This document shows positions 28,062 through 40,196 of a stretch of DNA of 64,000 nucleotides, one piece after another. Below the pieces are notes generated by a model, which saw only the letters and a program-made list of their open reading frames with translations, was not told where the DNA came from and did no database searches. The stretch spans positions 186,001 to 250,000 of the forward strand of contig NZ_FTPQ01000002.1 in the NCBI RefSeq assembly GCF_900156435.1. Reading direction: 5' to 3'. Source of the stretch: Microbacterium sp. RU1D (GTDB lineage Bacteria > Actinomycetota > Actinomycetes > Actinomycetales > Microbacteriaceae). Every line of letters starts with the position of its first letter. Within the stretch, counting starts at the first letter, position 1. Position numbers and translations under genes: made by a program.

Positions 28062-29250
28062 GTACATCGTCATCGAGGATGCCGCGGGGTTCCACTCCGC
28101 GTGCGTGGCGCTGGCCGCCGGGACGGGGCCGGTCGCGGTCGACGTCGAGCGCGCGTCGGGGTTCCGCTACTCGCAGCGTGCCTACCTCATCCAGGTCTTC
28201 CGGCGGGAGGCGGGGGTGTTCCTCTTCGACCCCACGACCATCGGCGACTTTTCGCCGCTGCAGACGGCCATCGGCGACGCGGAGTGGGTGTTCCACGCGG
28301 CAAGCCAAGACCTTCCGTCGCTGCGCGAGCGCGGCCTCGAGCCGCCGGTGATCTTCGACACCGAACTCGGCTCGCGCCTGCTCGGGCACGAGCGGGTGGG
28401 CCTGGGGGCCGTGGTGGAGCAGACCCTCGGCATCACCCTCGCCAAGGCCCACTCGGCGGCCGACTGGTCGACGCGTCCGCTGCCGGCATCCTGGCTCGAA
28501 TACGCCGCGCTCGACGTCGAGCACCTCATCGACGTGCGCGACGTGCTCGTGGCGGAACTCGAGGAGCAGGGGAAGACGGAGTTCGCGCGGCAGGAGTTCC
28601 AGGCGGTTCTCGACCGGCAGCCCAAGCCCGCGCGGGAAGACCCGTGGCGCCGCCTGAGCGGTCTGCACACGGTGCGGGGCCGTCGCTCGCTGGCGGTCGC
28701 CCGCGCTCTCTGGCAGGCGCGCGAGGACTACGCCCGCGAGCAGGACATCGCCCCCGGGCGGCTCGTGCCCGACCGCGCGCTGGTCGCGGCCGTGCTCGCC
28801 GACCCCTCGAGCAAGCAGGCGCTCGCGGCGATCAAAGAGTTCAACGGCCGCGCCAGCCGCACCCAGCTCGACCGGTGGTGGAACGCCATCGTCGAGGGGC
28901 GCGCGAGCACCGACCTGCCGCCCGACCGGGTGCCGAGCGACACCCTGCCGCCGCCGCGCGCCTGGGCGGATCGCAACCCCGAGGCCGACCGTCGCCTGAA
29001 GGCCGCGCGTCCCGCGGTCGAGGCCCGGGCGGAGGAGTTGCGGATGCCGACCGAGAACCTATTGACGCCCGAGACGCTGCGACGTCTGTCGTGGGCACCG
29101 CCCGCGGACCTCACGGTCGAGAACGTGAGTGCGGCCCTGACGGAACTCGGCGCCCGCCCGTGGCAGATTGACCAGACTGCACAGGTGATCGTCGATAGCT
29201 TTGTAGCTTCCCTCAACCCCGTCGACGACGCCCCCGGCGTGGATTCGTAG
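28054..29250 (+). CDS. rnd: Ribonuclease D-like 3'-5' exonuclease with HRDC domains
   Basis: 398 aa. A DEDD exonuclease domain comes first: Asp30 and Glu32 in VAVDVERASG, HAASQDLPSL, and the Exo III motif LEYAALDVEHLID (Tyr/Asp). An HRDC domain begins about residue 210 (RGRRSLAVARALWQAREDYAREQDIAPGRLVPDRALVAAV), and a second helical HRDC-like region follows. Likely role is 3' trimming of structured RNAs. The GTG start overlaps DUF3000 by eight bases. The length matches actinobacterial rnd. Confidence 0.93.
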   Translation: MVEYIVIEDAAGFHSACVALAAGTGPVAVDVERASGFRYSQRAYLIQVFRREAGVFLFDPTTIGDFSPLQTAIGDAEWVFHAASQDLPSLRERGLEPPVIFDTELGSRLLGHERVGLGAVVEQTLGITLAKAHSAADWSTRPLPASWLEYAALDVEHLIDVRDVLVAELEEQGKTEFARQEFQAVLDRQPKPAREDPWRRLSGLHTVRGRRSLAVARALWQAREDYAREQDIAPGRLVPDRALVAAVLADPSSKQALAAIKEFNGRASRTQLDRWWNAIVEGRASTDLPPDRVPSDTLPPPRAWADRNPEADRRLKAARPAVEARAEELRMPTENLLTPETLRRLSWAPPADLTVENVSAALTELGARPWQIDQTAQVIVDSFVASLNPVDDAPGVDS

Positions 29251-29321
29251 GTTCGGACAACCGATTCTCCGCGGTCGGACCGACTTCCTAGGCTGGGGTC
29301 ATCCCAAACTATGGAGGCAGA

Positions 29322-30530
29322 GTGGCCGAGATGACGGACGTCTTCTTCGTCGACGGAATGCGCACCCCCTTCGGGCGCGCCGGCGAGAAGGGCATGTACT
29401 GGAACACCCGCGCCGACGACCTGGTCGTCAAGGCGATCATCGGGTTGATGGAGCGCAACGGCGACGTGCCGAAGGACCGGATCGACGACGTGGCGATCGC
29501 CGCGACGTCGCAGACCGGTGATCAGGGACTCACCCTGGGCCGCACGGCGGCGATCCTCGCGGGTCTGCCGATGACCGTGCCGGGCCTCGCGATCGAGCGG
29601 ATGTGCGCGGGCGCCATGACGAGCGTGACCACCATGGGCGCCTCGATCGGCGTCGGCATGTACGACCTCGCCCTCGCCGGCGGCGTCGAGCACATGGGGC
29701 GTCACCCCATCGGCGGCAACGTCGATCCCAACCCCCGCTTCGTGGCCGAGAAGCTCGTCGACCCGGGGGCGCTGAACATGGGCGTCACGGCGGAGCGCAT
29801 CCACGATCGGTTCCCCCACCTGACCAAGGAGCGCGCGGACCGGTTCGGTGCGGCCAGCCAGCACAAGGTGCAGGCCGCGTACGAGGCCGGCAAGATCCAG
29901 CCCGACCTCGTGCCGGTGGCGGTGAAGGATGCCGATGGCGCCTGGGGCCTGGCCACCGAGGACGAGGGGCGCCGTCCCGAGACGACCGTGGAGGGTCTCG
30001 CGACGCTCAAGACGCCGTTCCGCCCCCACGGGCGCGTCACGGCCGGAACCTCGTCGCCCCTCACGGACGGCGCGACCATCAGCCTGCTCGCCGGAGCCGA
30101 TGCCGTGAAGGAGTTCGGCCTCGCGCCCAAGATGCGCATGGTGTCGTTCGCGTTCGCGGGTGTCGAGCCCGAGATCATGGGCATCGGCCCGATCCCCTCG
30201 ACCGAGAAGGCCCTGAAGAAGGCCGGTCTCACGATCGACGACATCGGCCTGTTCGAGCTGAACGAGGCGTTCGCCATCCAGGTGATCTCGCTGCTGGATC
30301 ACTTCGGCATCGCCGACGATGACCCTCGCGTGAACCCCTGGGGCGGCGCCATCGCCGTCGGCCACCCGCTCGCGGCATCCGGAGTGCGTCTCATGATTCA
30401 GCTCGCGGCGCAGTTCGCCGAGCGCCCCGACGTGCGTTACGGCCTCACCGCCATGTGCGTGGGCCTCGGACAGGGCGGCTCGGTCATCTGGGAGAACCCG
30501 TTCTTCGACGGAAAGAAGAAGCGCAAGTGA
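29322..30530 (+). CDS. fadA: Acetyl-CoA C-acyltransferase (thiolase) FadA
   Basis: 402 aa. Thiolase that cleaves 3-ketoacyl-CoA in fatty-acid beta-oxidation. Nucleophile Cys95 in ERMCAGAMT, NEAFA, GHPLAASG with the catalytic His (about 347), and the second Cys in AMCVGLGQGG (about 378) are all present. Begins MTDVFFVDGMRTPFGR after either GTG 29322 or ATG 29331; GGAGG at 29313-29317 fits the GTG with a short spacer. The stop overlaps the fadB start (GTGA), making an alpha/beta complex operon. Confidence 0.95.
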   Translation: MAEMTDVFFVDGMRTPFGRAGEKGMYWNTRADDLVVKAIIGLMERNGDVPKDRIDDVAIAATSQTGDQGLTLGRTAAILAGLPMTVPGLAIERMCAGAMTSVTTMGASIGVGMYDLALAGGVEHMGRHPIGGNVDPNPRFVAEKLVDPGALNMGVTAERIHDRFPHLTKERADRFGAASQHKVQAAYEAGKIQPDLVPVAVKDADGAWGLATEDEGRRPETTVEGLATLKTPFRPHGRVTAGTSSPLTDGATISLLAGADAVKEFGLAPKMRMVSFAFAGVEPEIMGIGPIPSTEKALKKAGLTIDDIGLFELNEAFAIQVISLLDHFGIADDDPRVNPWGGAIAVGHPLAASGVRLMIQLAAQFAERPDVRYGLTAMCVGLGQGGSVIWENPFFDGKKKRK

Positions 30531-32680
30531 CCGACGACATCCTCCGCGCCTACGCCGGTATCGACTTCTCGCCCCTCGACGCCCTCACCGGCGACGAGGT
30601 GGTCACCCACTCCCCCGTCCGCGACGTGCGCCTGCCCTCGGGCAACGTGCTCGCGCTCGTCACGCTCGACAACGGGCGCGATCACACGCGCCCGAACACC
30701 CTCGGGCCGGCGACGCTCGCCGAACTCGGGCGCACGCTCGAAGCGCTGAAGGAGCGGGCCGCGAAGGGCGAGATCCACGCGGTCGCCATCACCGGAAAGC
30801 AGTACATCCTCGCCGCCGGGGCCGACCTCTCCGACGTCGCCAAGCTGCCGTCGAAGGAGGTCGCCCGCCTCATCGCGCAACGCGGGCACCAGGTCATCGG
30901 CTCGCTGTCGGAGCTCGGCGTGCCCTCGTTCGCGTTCGTCAACGGCCTCGCGCTCGGCGGCGGTCTCGAGATCGCCCTGAACTCGACGTACCGCACGGTC
31001 GATGCGTCGGCTGCGGCCGTCGCGCTGCCCGAGGTGTTCCTCGGCATCATCCCCGGCTGGGGCGGCGCCTACCTGCTCCCGAACCTCATCGGCATCGAGA
31101 ACGCGCTCGAGGTCGTCGTCTCGAACCCGCTGAAGCAGAACCGCATGCTGAAGCCGAAGCAGGCCTTCGACCTCGGCATCATGGACGCCATCTTCCCGGC
31201 GGCCTCGTACCTCGAGGACTCGCTGCGCTGGGCCGACGGCGTGCTCACCGGCCGCATCAAGGTCGAGCGCAAGAACGAGCCGGGCAAGCTCGAACGCCTG
31301 ACCAAGTGGCCCATCGCGATCAAGATGGCCCGCGGCATGCTCGAGTCCAAGATCGGCACTGTGCCCCGCTCCCCCTACGTCGCGCTCGATCTGCTCGACA
31401 AGGCCCGCAGCGGCACGAAGGCCGAGGGGTTCGCGCGCGAGGACGAGGCGCTGGCCGACCTCATCACGGGCGACCAGTTCGCGGCATCCATGTACGCCTT
31501 CGACCTCGTTCAGAAGCGCGCGAAGCGTCCGGTGGGCGCCCCGGACAAGGCGCTGGCGAAGAAGGTGACCAAGGTCGGCGTCATCGGCGCCGGGCTCATG
31601 GCCTCCCAGTTCGCGCTGTTGTTCGTGCGCAAGCTGCGCGTCCCCGTGATCATCACCGACCTCGACCAGGGACGTGTCCACAAGGGCGTGGCATCCATTC
31701 GCGAGGAGATCGGGAAGCTCGAGGCCAAGGGGCGGCTGGACGGTGACACCGCGAACCAGCTGCGCGCCCTCGTGCACGGCACGACCGACCGCTCGGAGTT
31801 CGCGGACTGCGACTTCGTCATCGAGGCCGTGTTCGAGGAGGTCGGCGTGAAGCAGGAGGTGTTCTCCGCGATCGAGAAGATCGTCTCCGAGGATGCGATC
31901 CTCGCCACCAACACCTCGTCGCTCTCGGTCGCCGAGATCGGTTCGGTGCTGCAGAACCCCGAGCGTCTCGTGGGCTTCCACTTCTTCAACCCGGTCGCGG
32001 TCATGCCGCTCATCGAGGTCGTGAAGACGGATGCCACGAGCGACGCGGCGCTGTCCACCGCCTTCGTGGTCGCGAAGGGCCTGGGCAAGAACGCGGTGCT
32101 CACCGCCGACGCACCCGGTTTCGTCGTGAACCGCCTTCTGGCGAAGGTCATGGGCGAGGCCGCGCGGGCTGTGTACGAAGGCACACCCATCGCAACGGTG
32201 GAGAAGGCGTTCGCGCCCCTCGGCCTTCCGATGGGTCCGTTTCAGCTGATCGACCTGGTCGGCTGGAAGGTCGCCGCGCACGTGCAGGACACGATGGCGC
32301 ACGCCTTCCCCGACCGTTTCTTCTCGTCGGAGAACTTCCACGAGCTCGCGGCCCTGCCCGCGGTCGTCGAGAAGGACAAGGGCGGTCGCGTGACCGGCTG
32401 GACCAAGGCCGCGCAGAAGGTGCTCGTCACCGGCAAGACCCCGGTCGCGCCGGAGACGATCCTCGCTCGCGTGCAGGACGGCCTCGCGCAGGAGATCAAG
32501 ATCATGCTCGACGAGGGCGTGGTGCCCGAGGTGCAGGACATCGACCTGTGCCTCATCCTCGGTGCCGGCTGGCCCTTCATCGACGGCGGGGCCTCGCCCT
32601 ACCTCGATCGCGAGGGGGCGTCGGAGCGCGCCTTCGGCGACACGTTCCACCACCCGCCCATCCGCGGCATCGGAGCCTGA
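30527..32680 (+). CDS. fadB: Multifunctional fatty acid oxidation protein FadB (enoyl-CoA hydratase / 3-hydroxyacyl-CoA dehydrogenase)
   Basis: 717 aa. N-terminal crotonase domain (about 1-300) has both hydratase glutamates in NGLALGGGLEIALNS and LPEVFLGIIPGWGGAY. The NAD-binding dehydrogenase domain begins about residue 345 (KVGVIGAGLMASQFA), and carries catalytic His in LVGFHFFNPVAVMPLIEVV and the C-terminal LLAKVMGEAAR and GPFQLIDLVGWKVAA helices. Catalyses two beta-oxidation steps and channels product to FadA. GTG start at 30527 overlaps fadA. Confidence 0.95.
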   Translation: MTDDILRAYAGIDFSPLDALTGDEVVTHSPVRDVRLPSGNVLALVTLDNGRDHTRPNTLGPATLAELGRTLEALKERAAKGEIHAVAITGKQYILAAGADLSDVAKLPSKEVARLIAQRGHQVIGSLSELGVPSFAFVNGLALGGGLEIALNSTYRTVDASAAAVALPEVFLGIIPGWGGAYLLPNLIGIENALEVVVSNPLKQNRMLKPKQAFDLGIMDAIFPAASYLEDSLRWADGVLTGRIKVERKNEPGKLERLTKWPIAIKMARGMLESKIGTVPRSPYVALDLLDKARSGTKAEGFAREDEALADLITGDQFAASMYAFDLVQKRAKRPVGAPDKALAKKVTKVGVIGAGLMASQFALLFVRKLRVPVIITDLDQGRVHKGVASIREEIGKLEAKGRLDGDTANQLRALVHGTTDRSEFADCDFVIEAVFEEVGVKQEVFSAIEKIVSEDAILATNTSSLSVAEIGSVLQNPERLVGFHFFNPVAVMPLIEVVKTDATSDAALSTAFVVAKGLGKNAVLTADAPGFVVNRLLAKVMGEAARAVYEGTPIATVEKAFAPLGLPMGPFQLIDLVGWKVAAHVQDTMAHAFPDRFFSSENFHELAALPAVVEKDKGGRVTGWTKAAQKVLVTGKTPVAPETILARVQDGLAQEIKIMLDEGVVPEVQDIDLCLILGAGWPFIDGGASPYLDREGASERAFGDTFHHPPIRGIGA

Positions 32681-32692
32681 GGGCCCTCACTC

Positions 32693-32728
32693 ACGACGGC
32701 GTCGTCCCTGCGGGGGCGACGCCGTCGT
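32693..32728 (+). terminator. Hairpin after fadB
   Basis: ACGACGGCGTCG (32693-32704) pairs perfectly with 32717-32728, around a 12-nt loop, 13 bp past the fadB stop. No U-tract follows. Confidence 0.55.
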
Positions 32729-32888
32729 CGCTCCCGCGGGGGCCGGGCCGGGTCGAGCGCCGCCGCTTCCCCCCGAAGCATGACGGCGGTGCGGGGCGGC
32801 GCTCCAGGACAGGAGATCGCTCGGTGACAGGGGCGTGCGGGGTGGCGTGGTCCCCTCCCGGCGTGCGTTGCGGTAGGCGCCCCGGCGC

Positions 32889-32928
32889 GACGAAGGGGCC
32901 GGGATGACGGCATCCCGGCCCCTTCGTC
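32889..32928 (-). terminator. Strong hairpin downstream of dxs
   Basis: GACGAAGGGGCCGGGATG (32889-32906) pairs perfectly with 32911-32928, an 18-bp stem with a 4-nt loop, 9 bp past the dxs stop. It faces fadB from the other side and may act on both strands. Confidence 0.75.
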
Positions 32929-32937
32929 AGCGCGTCG

Positions 32938-34884
32938 CTATCGCGACTTCTCCCACTCCTCGATCGTGGGGATCGAGCCGGTGGGCGTCTGGCGGGCCAT
33001 GGGCACACGGGTGCCGAGCACCTGGGCCACCACGTCGTGGGCGATCTTGGACGCCGTGAGGCCGGCATCCTCGAGGATCTGCTCGCGGGTCGCGTGATCG
33101 ATGAACTCGTCGGGGATGCCGAGCTCGTCGACCGCCGTGTCGACTCCGGCCTCGCGCAGGACCTGACGCACGCGGGTGCCCACGCCGCCGACGCGGATGC
33201 CGTCTTCGATGGTGATGACGAGACGGTGCTCGCGCGCGAGGTCGACGATCGACGGCTGCACGGGGATGGCCCAGCGCGGGTCGATGACGGTCGCACCGAT
33301 GCCCTGCGCCTTCAGCCGGTCCGCGACCTCCATCGCGAGGTGCACCATGGGGCCGATCCCCACGAGGAGCACATCGTCGCTGGAGCCGCGGCTGAGCACG
33401 TCGACACCGTCGCGCAGGCGTTCGATCGCCTCGACGTCGTCGTTGACCTTGCCCTTGGGGTAGCGGACGACCGTGGGCGCGTCTTCGACGGCCGTGGCTT
33501 CGCGGAAGACCTCGCGCAGACGAGCCGCATCGCGCGGAGCGGCGATCCGGATGCCGGGCACGAGCTGCAGCATCGCCAGGTCCCAGATGCCGTGGTGGCT
33601 CGGCCCGTCGGGTCCGGTGACGCCGGCGCGATCGAGCACGAAGGTCACACCGGCCTTGTGCAGCGCGACGTCCATCATGACCTGGTCGAACGCGCGGTTC
33701 ATGAAGGTGGCGTAGATCGCGACGACGGGGTGCAGGCCGCCGAAGGCGAGACCGGCGGCGGATGCCACTGCGTGCTGCTCGGCGATGCCGACGTCGTAGA
33801 CGCGCTCGGGGAAGCGCTCGGCGAACTGCTGCAGGCCTGTCGGGCGCAGCATGGCCGCCGTCATGGCGATGACGTCGTCGCGCTCGGCGCCGACCTTCAC
33901 GAGCTCCTCGGCGAACACGTCGGTCCACTGCAGACCCCCGCCCGATCCGAGTGCCTCACCGGTGATCGGGTCGATCTTGCCCACGGCGTGGAACTGATCG
34001 GCCTCATCGCTCATGGCCGGCGCGTAGCCGCTGCCCTTGTCGGTGATCGCGTGGACGATGACGGGGGCACCGTAGGACTTGGCGAGCTCGAGCGTCTCGA
34101 TGAGCGACTCGAAGTCGTGGCCGTCGATCGGCCCGAGGTACTTGATGTCGAGGTTGCTGTACAGCGCCTCGTTGTTGGTGAAGCGAGAGAGGAACCCGTG
34201 GGTGCCGCCGCGGACACCGCGGTAGACCGCGCGAGCGGCGGGGCCGAGTCGGCGGAAGAGCGTGTCGGAGCCGCGATGCAGCGTGCGATAGGCCTCGTTC
34301 GTGCGCACGCGATTGAGGTAGCGCGCCATCCCGCCGATGGTGGGCGCGTAGGAACGGCCGTTGTCATTGACGACGATGACGAGGTTGCGGTCGTTGTCGT
34401 CGCTGATGTTGTTGAGCGCCTCCCACGTCATCCCGCCGGTGAGGGCGCCGTCGCCGACGACGGCGACGACGTGACGATCGCGGCGTCCTGTGCGGCTGAA
34501 GGCTCGCGAGACGCCGTCGGCCCAGCTCAGGGAACTCGACGCGTGCGAGGACTCCACGACATCGTGCTCGCTCTCGGACCGCTGGGGGTAGCCGGCGAGT
34601 CCCCCGCGCGAGCGGAGCTTCTCGAAGTCCTGGCGGCCGGTCAGCATCTTGTGCACGTACGACTGATGACCGGTGTCGAAGATGATGGGGTCGGCCGGCG
34701 AGTCGAAGACCTTATGCAGCGCGATCGTCAACTCGACGACGCCCAGGTTCGGACCGAGGTGCCCACCGGTGCGGGCGACGTTCTCGACGAGGAAGGCCCT
34801 CACCTCGGAGGCCAGCTGACGCAGCTCGTCAGGGCGCAGACGGTCGAGGTCACGGGGGCCGTGGATGCCGGGTAGGAGAGCCAT
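32938..34884 (-). CDS. dxs: 1-deoxy-D-xylulose-5-phosphate synthase
   Basis: 648 aa. Thiamine-diphosphate enzyme joining pyruvate and glyceraldehyde 3-phosphate in the first step of the MEP isoprenoid pathway. TPP motif GDGALTGGMTWEALNNI, Mg/TPP VNDNGRSYAPTIGG, HQSYVHKMLTGR near the N-terminus, transketolase pyrimidine-binding segment (YDVGIAEQHAVASAAGLAFGG) and the C-terminal transketolase domain are all present. Monocistronic, minus strand. Confidence 0.97.
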   Translation of the reverse strand: MALLPGIHGPRDLDRLRPDELRQLASEVRAFLVENVARTGGHLGPNLGVVELTIALHKVFDSPADPIIFDTGHQSYVHKMLTGRQDFEKLRSRGGLAGYPQRSESEHDVVESSHASSSLSWADGVSRAFSRTGRRDRHVVAVVGDGALTGGMTWEALNNISDDNDRNLVIVVNDNGRSYAPTIGGMARYLNRVRTNEAYRTLHRGSDTLFRRLGPAARAVYRGVRGGTHGFLSRFTNNEALYSNLDIKYLGPIDGHDFESLIETLELAKSYGAPVIVHAITDKGSGYAPAMSDEADQFHAVGKIDPITGEALGSGGGLQWTDVFAEELVKVGAERDDVIAMTAAMLRPTGLQQFAERFPERVYDVGIAEQHAVASAAGLAFGGLHPVVAIYATFMNRAFDQVMMDVALHKAGVTFVLDRAGVTGPDGPSHHGIWDLAMLQLVPGIRIAAPRDAARLREVFREATAVEDAPTVVRYPKGKVNDDVEAIERLRDGVDVLSRGSSDDVLLVGIGPMVHLAMEVADRLKAQGIGATVIDPRWAIPVQPSIVDLAREHRLVITIEDGIRVGGVGTRVRQVLREAGVDTAVDELGIPDEFIDHATREQILEDAGLTASKIAHDVVAQVLGTRVPMARQTPTGSIPTIEEWEKSR

Positions 34885-35057
34885 GTGACTCCTCTCGTGC
34901 GGGGCGCGCAGGGGTCTGCGCGTCTGTCGATTCTAGTCTCCGGGGGCCTCGCGGGCCCGGCAACGGCTTGCCCATCGTGCTCCGGTAGTGTCCGGACTCA
35001 CGCAGTCGGTGGGCGTCGGAAGGCGGCACCACAGGGATCGCGGTGCCGCCCTCGGGC

Positions 35058-35237
35058 TCAGTCCATCCATCCCGCCAGCACGTTCTGGACACGCCAGATG
35101 ACGTTGTACAGATTGAGCGGAGCCTCGTCGATGGGCCGCCACGGCTGGCCCACGTGGGCGGTCCACTCCGGGATCCGGCCGCAGCAGAGACGGTGACCCG
35201 TCAGGCGGAAGACGGCGTTGGCGAATGATCTGCGCAC
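35058..35237 (-). CDS. Small protein of unknown function, 59 aa
   Basis: From GTG 35237 (MRRSFANAVFRLTGHRLCCG) to MD at the C-terminus. Contains a Cys pair (LCCG), a Trp/Pro-rich middle (PEWTAHVGQPWRPIDEAP) and an amphipathic end (LNLYNVIWRVQNVLAGW). AGGGGA precedes the start at a suitable distance. Its residue composition is not that of a shadow frame and it fills an otherwise empty gap between dxs and acnA. No family recognised. Confidence 0.55.
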   Translation of the reverse strand: MRRSFANAVFRLTGHRLCCGRIPEWTAHVGQPWRPIDEAPLNLYNVIWRVQNVLAGWMD

Positions 35238-35324
35238 AGAGGTGTCCCCTCGTCGGTCGCCGGCCCCGGATGGGGCTGGCGTTGGCAGATCGTCATGAGC
35301 CAACTGTACCGGAGGGGGAACGAA

Positions 35325-35357
35325 GGTGCCCCGGGAGCACGAGGCTCCCGGGGCACC
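35325..35357 (-). terminator. Terminator of acnA
   Basis: GGTGCCCCGGGAG (35325-35337) pairs perfectly with 35345-35357 around a 7-nt loop, 13 bp past the acnA stop. On the minus strand it is followed by TTCGTT. Confidence 0.75.
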
Positions 35358-35370
35358 GGACGTCCATCGC

Positions 35371-38211
<2,841 letters not shown>

Positions 38212-38322
38212 GATCGTCTCCTTCGTCGGCGAATGCGCAGGCGTCGGCCCGCATTTCTCCATCTTCCCCGCGCTGCACGGCCGATTCCAGGAAGGTCGAC
38301 CTAACCGATCGGGGGGACGGAT

Positions 38323-38342
38323 TTATCTTGATGTCAAGATAA
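38323..38342. promoter_or_regulatory. Perfect 20-bp palindrome upstream of acnA
   Basis: TTATCTTGA-TG-TCAAGATAA, 9-bp arms, two bases from the stop codon of the upstream DUF3159 gene. Strongly AT-rich for this genome. The form is that of a dimeric (MarR/TetR-like) operator. It does not resemble the corynebacterial AcnR site that I recall. The regulator is unknown and not encoded nearby. Confidence 0.6.
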
Positions 38343-38344
38343 TA

Positions 38345-39100
38345 TCAGGACTCTCGGCGTGGGGAGAGAGATCGCACCACGAGCCAGGTGACGGCGAGCA
38401 TCGGGGCGAACAGCGGCAGGCCCATGACGATCTTCAGCGTGCCCAGCGCTGTGACGTCGCCCGCGAAGTACAGCGGGAGCTGCACCACGAGACGTGCGGC
38501 GAAGAGGGCCGCCCACGCGACCGAGAGCCATGTGTAGGCGCGCTTCTTGCGGCGGTCGGCCCGCCAACGCGTGCCCTCGCCCAGGATGTACCCCGCAGCG
38601 AGGCCGATGAGCGGCCACCCGACGAGCGCGGACACGAGGAACGCGGTGCCGTACGCCCCGTTGGTGAAGAAGCCCAGCACGAAGTTGTCCTGGCCGCGCC
38701 CGGTGACGAGGGCCAGGACGGCGGCTCCGACCGTGGCCAGCAGACCGCCGATCGCGGCGCTCGGCGGCGACTTCGCGACGAGACGGGCGAGGGTGAACAC
38801 CACGGCGAGTCCGACCGACACGCCGAGGCTCAGCCACAGGTTGCCCTGGCGCGTCTCGGGGTCGATCGTGACCGTGAAGAGCACGACGAACGCCAGCGAG
38901 GGCAGCACCGATTCCAGGATGCCGCGCCACCCGCCCATCGCGGACCACACCGCGGCTCCCGTGCTGCCGTGCGCCGCCGGGTCGAGGCCGGCCCGACGCG
39001 CGGCGTTTCCGAGGGCCGCACCCACGCTGTCGGCCGCGGACGGCGGCTCCAGCGGGACGCGGTCGGCGTCGGACGCTGGGCGGGCGGACTCGTCGCTCAT
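38345..39100 (-). CDS. DUF3159 family membrane protein
   Basis: 251 aa from ATG 39100. After a soluble 60-residue head, ESVLPSLAFVVLFTVTIDP opens a block of about six helices including GLLATVGAAVLALVTGRGQDNFVLGFFTNGAYGTAFL and FAPMLAVTWLVVRSL. DUF3159 proteins occur at this chromosomal position in most Actinobacteria; function unknown. Its ATG overlaps the DUF3710 stop (ATGA). Confidence 0.9.
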   Translation of the reverse strand: MSDESARPASDADRVPLEPPSAADSVGAALGNAARRAGLDPAAHGSTGAAVWSAMGGWRGILESVLPSLAFVVLFTVTIDPETRQGNLWLSLGVSVGLAVVFTLARLVAKSPPSAAIGGLLATVGAAVLALVTGRGQDNFVLGFFTNGAYGTAFLVSALVGWPLIGLAAGYILGEGTRWRADRRKKRAYTWLSVAWAALFAARLVVQLPLYFAGDVTALGTLKIVMGLPLFAPMLAVTWLVVRSLSPRRES

Positions 39101-39732
39101 GCGGTGCCGGGGGTCGACGGCATCCGGAGCGGGATGAGGTCGCGGGGCGGCATGGGAGACGAGCCCCGCACGACGACGATCGAGCGGAAGAGGTCTTCGA
39201 CGGCGGCCGCGGCTTCGACGTCGCTCGTCGCCGCTCCCCCGACCACTCCACGGAGGAACCACCGCGGACCGTCGACGCCGACGAAGCGCGCGAGGCGCTT
39301 GTTCGTCCCGTCGGGACCGCCGGCGACCGGAACCTCGGCGAGGAGTTCGGGTCCGAGAGGGCCCTCGCGTTCCTCCACGCGACCGCCCTGCTGCTTCACC
39401 TGCTGACGGATCTGCTCGCGCGTCTCCTCCCACAGCCCGCTCGTGCGCGGAGCCGCGAAGGGCTGCACCTGCAGGGTCGAGTCGGCGTAGTCGAGCCCGA
39501 CGGCGACGATGCGCTTGGTCTGCTCCTCGACCTCGAGGCGCAGGTTCAAGCCCTCGCGCGGGAGGATCTTTATGCCGCCGAGGTCGATGTAGGGCCGGAC
39601 GGGGTTGGCCTCCGACTCGTCGAAGGGCCCCGCGCTGTCGCGGTCGACCGGGGCGCTCTTCGCGGGGGGCGCCAGTTCGGTGCCGGGATCCTCGGGTGCT
39701 GGGGTGGGGGTGGGTTCAGGCGCGTCGGTCAT
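39097..39732 (-). CDS. DUF3710 family protein
   Basis: 211 aa. Acidic Pro/Ala-rich head (about 1-40), then the conserved domain beginning [61 protein letters not shown], with [18 protein letters not shown] later. Conserved partner of dut and DUF3159 in Actinobacteria; function unknown. Overlaps dut upstream (ATGA) and DUF3159 downstream, so dut-DUF3710-DUF3159 is one coupled transcript. Confidence 0.92.
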   Translation of the reverse strand: MTDAPEPTPTPAPEDPGTELAPPAKSAPVDRDSAGPFDESEANPVRPYIDLGGIKILPREGLNLRLEVEEQTKRIVAVGLDYADSTLQVQPFAAPRTSGLWEETREQIRQQVKQQGGRVEEREGPLGPELLAEVPVAGGPDGTNKRLARFVGVDGPRWFLRGVVGGAATSDVEAAAAVEDLFRSIVVVRGSSPMPPRDLIPLRMPSTPGTA

Positions 39733-40184
39733 CGGGTGCTCCCTTGCAGGCTCTGGTATCCGCTCGATCCGAAACCGCCATCGCCGCGCACGCTGTCGGG
39801 GAGTTCGTCGACGAGGACGAAGCGCACGGGCGGGACGGGCATCACGATGAGCTGGGCGATGCGGTCTCCGACCGCGATGTCGTACGCCTCGTCGAAGTCG
39901 GTGTTCAGCAGCGCGACCTTGATCTCGCCGCGGTAGCCCGCGTCGATCGTGCCGGGCGCGTTGACGATGGTGATGCCGTGCTTCGCGGCGAGACCGCTGC
40001 GCGGCACGACGAACGCGGCGAAGCCCTCGGGCAGCGCGATGCGCACGCCGGTGCCCACGAGCGCACGGCGGCCGGGTTCGAGGCGGACCGCCTCGGCGGC
40101 GGTCAGGTCGGCGCCGGCGTCGCCGGGGTGGGCGAAGACCGGGGGCTCGGATGCGACAATTGGGACGTCCACCGTTTCGGTCAC
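39729..40184 (-). CDS. dut: Deoxyuridine 5'-triphosphate nucleotidohydrolase (dUTPase)
   Basis: 151 aa from GTG 40184. Trimeric dUTPase with motif 1 [10 protein letters not shown], motif 2 [14 protein letters not shown], motif 3 [17 protein letters not shown], motif 4 [10 protein letters not shown] and the C-terminal P-loop-like motif 5 [10 protein letters not shown], so all five are present. Hydrolyses dUTP to dUMP. The longer frame upstream runs over the opposite-strand DUF3093 gene and is rejected. Confidence 0.96.
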   Translation of the reverse strand: MTETVDVPIVASEPPVFAHPGDAGADLTAAEAVRLEPGRRALVGTGVRIALPEGFAAFVVPRSGLAAKHGITIVNAPGTIDAGYRGEIKVALLNTDFDEAYDIAVGDRIAQLIVMPVPPVRFVLVDELPDSVRGDGGFGSSGYQSLQGSTR

Positions 40185-40196
40185 CCCACGAGGGTA

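Noticed and set aside
32691-32937. Short frames between fadB and dxs
   Set aside because: The region is two converging terminator hairpins, and the frames are Arg/Pro-rich without starts of quality.
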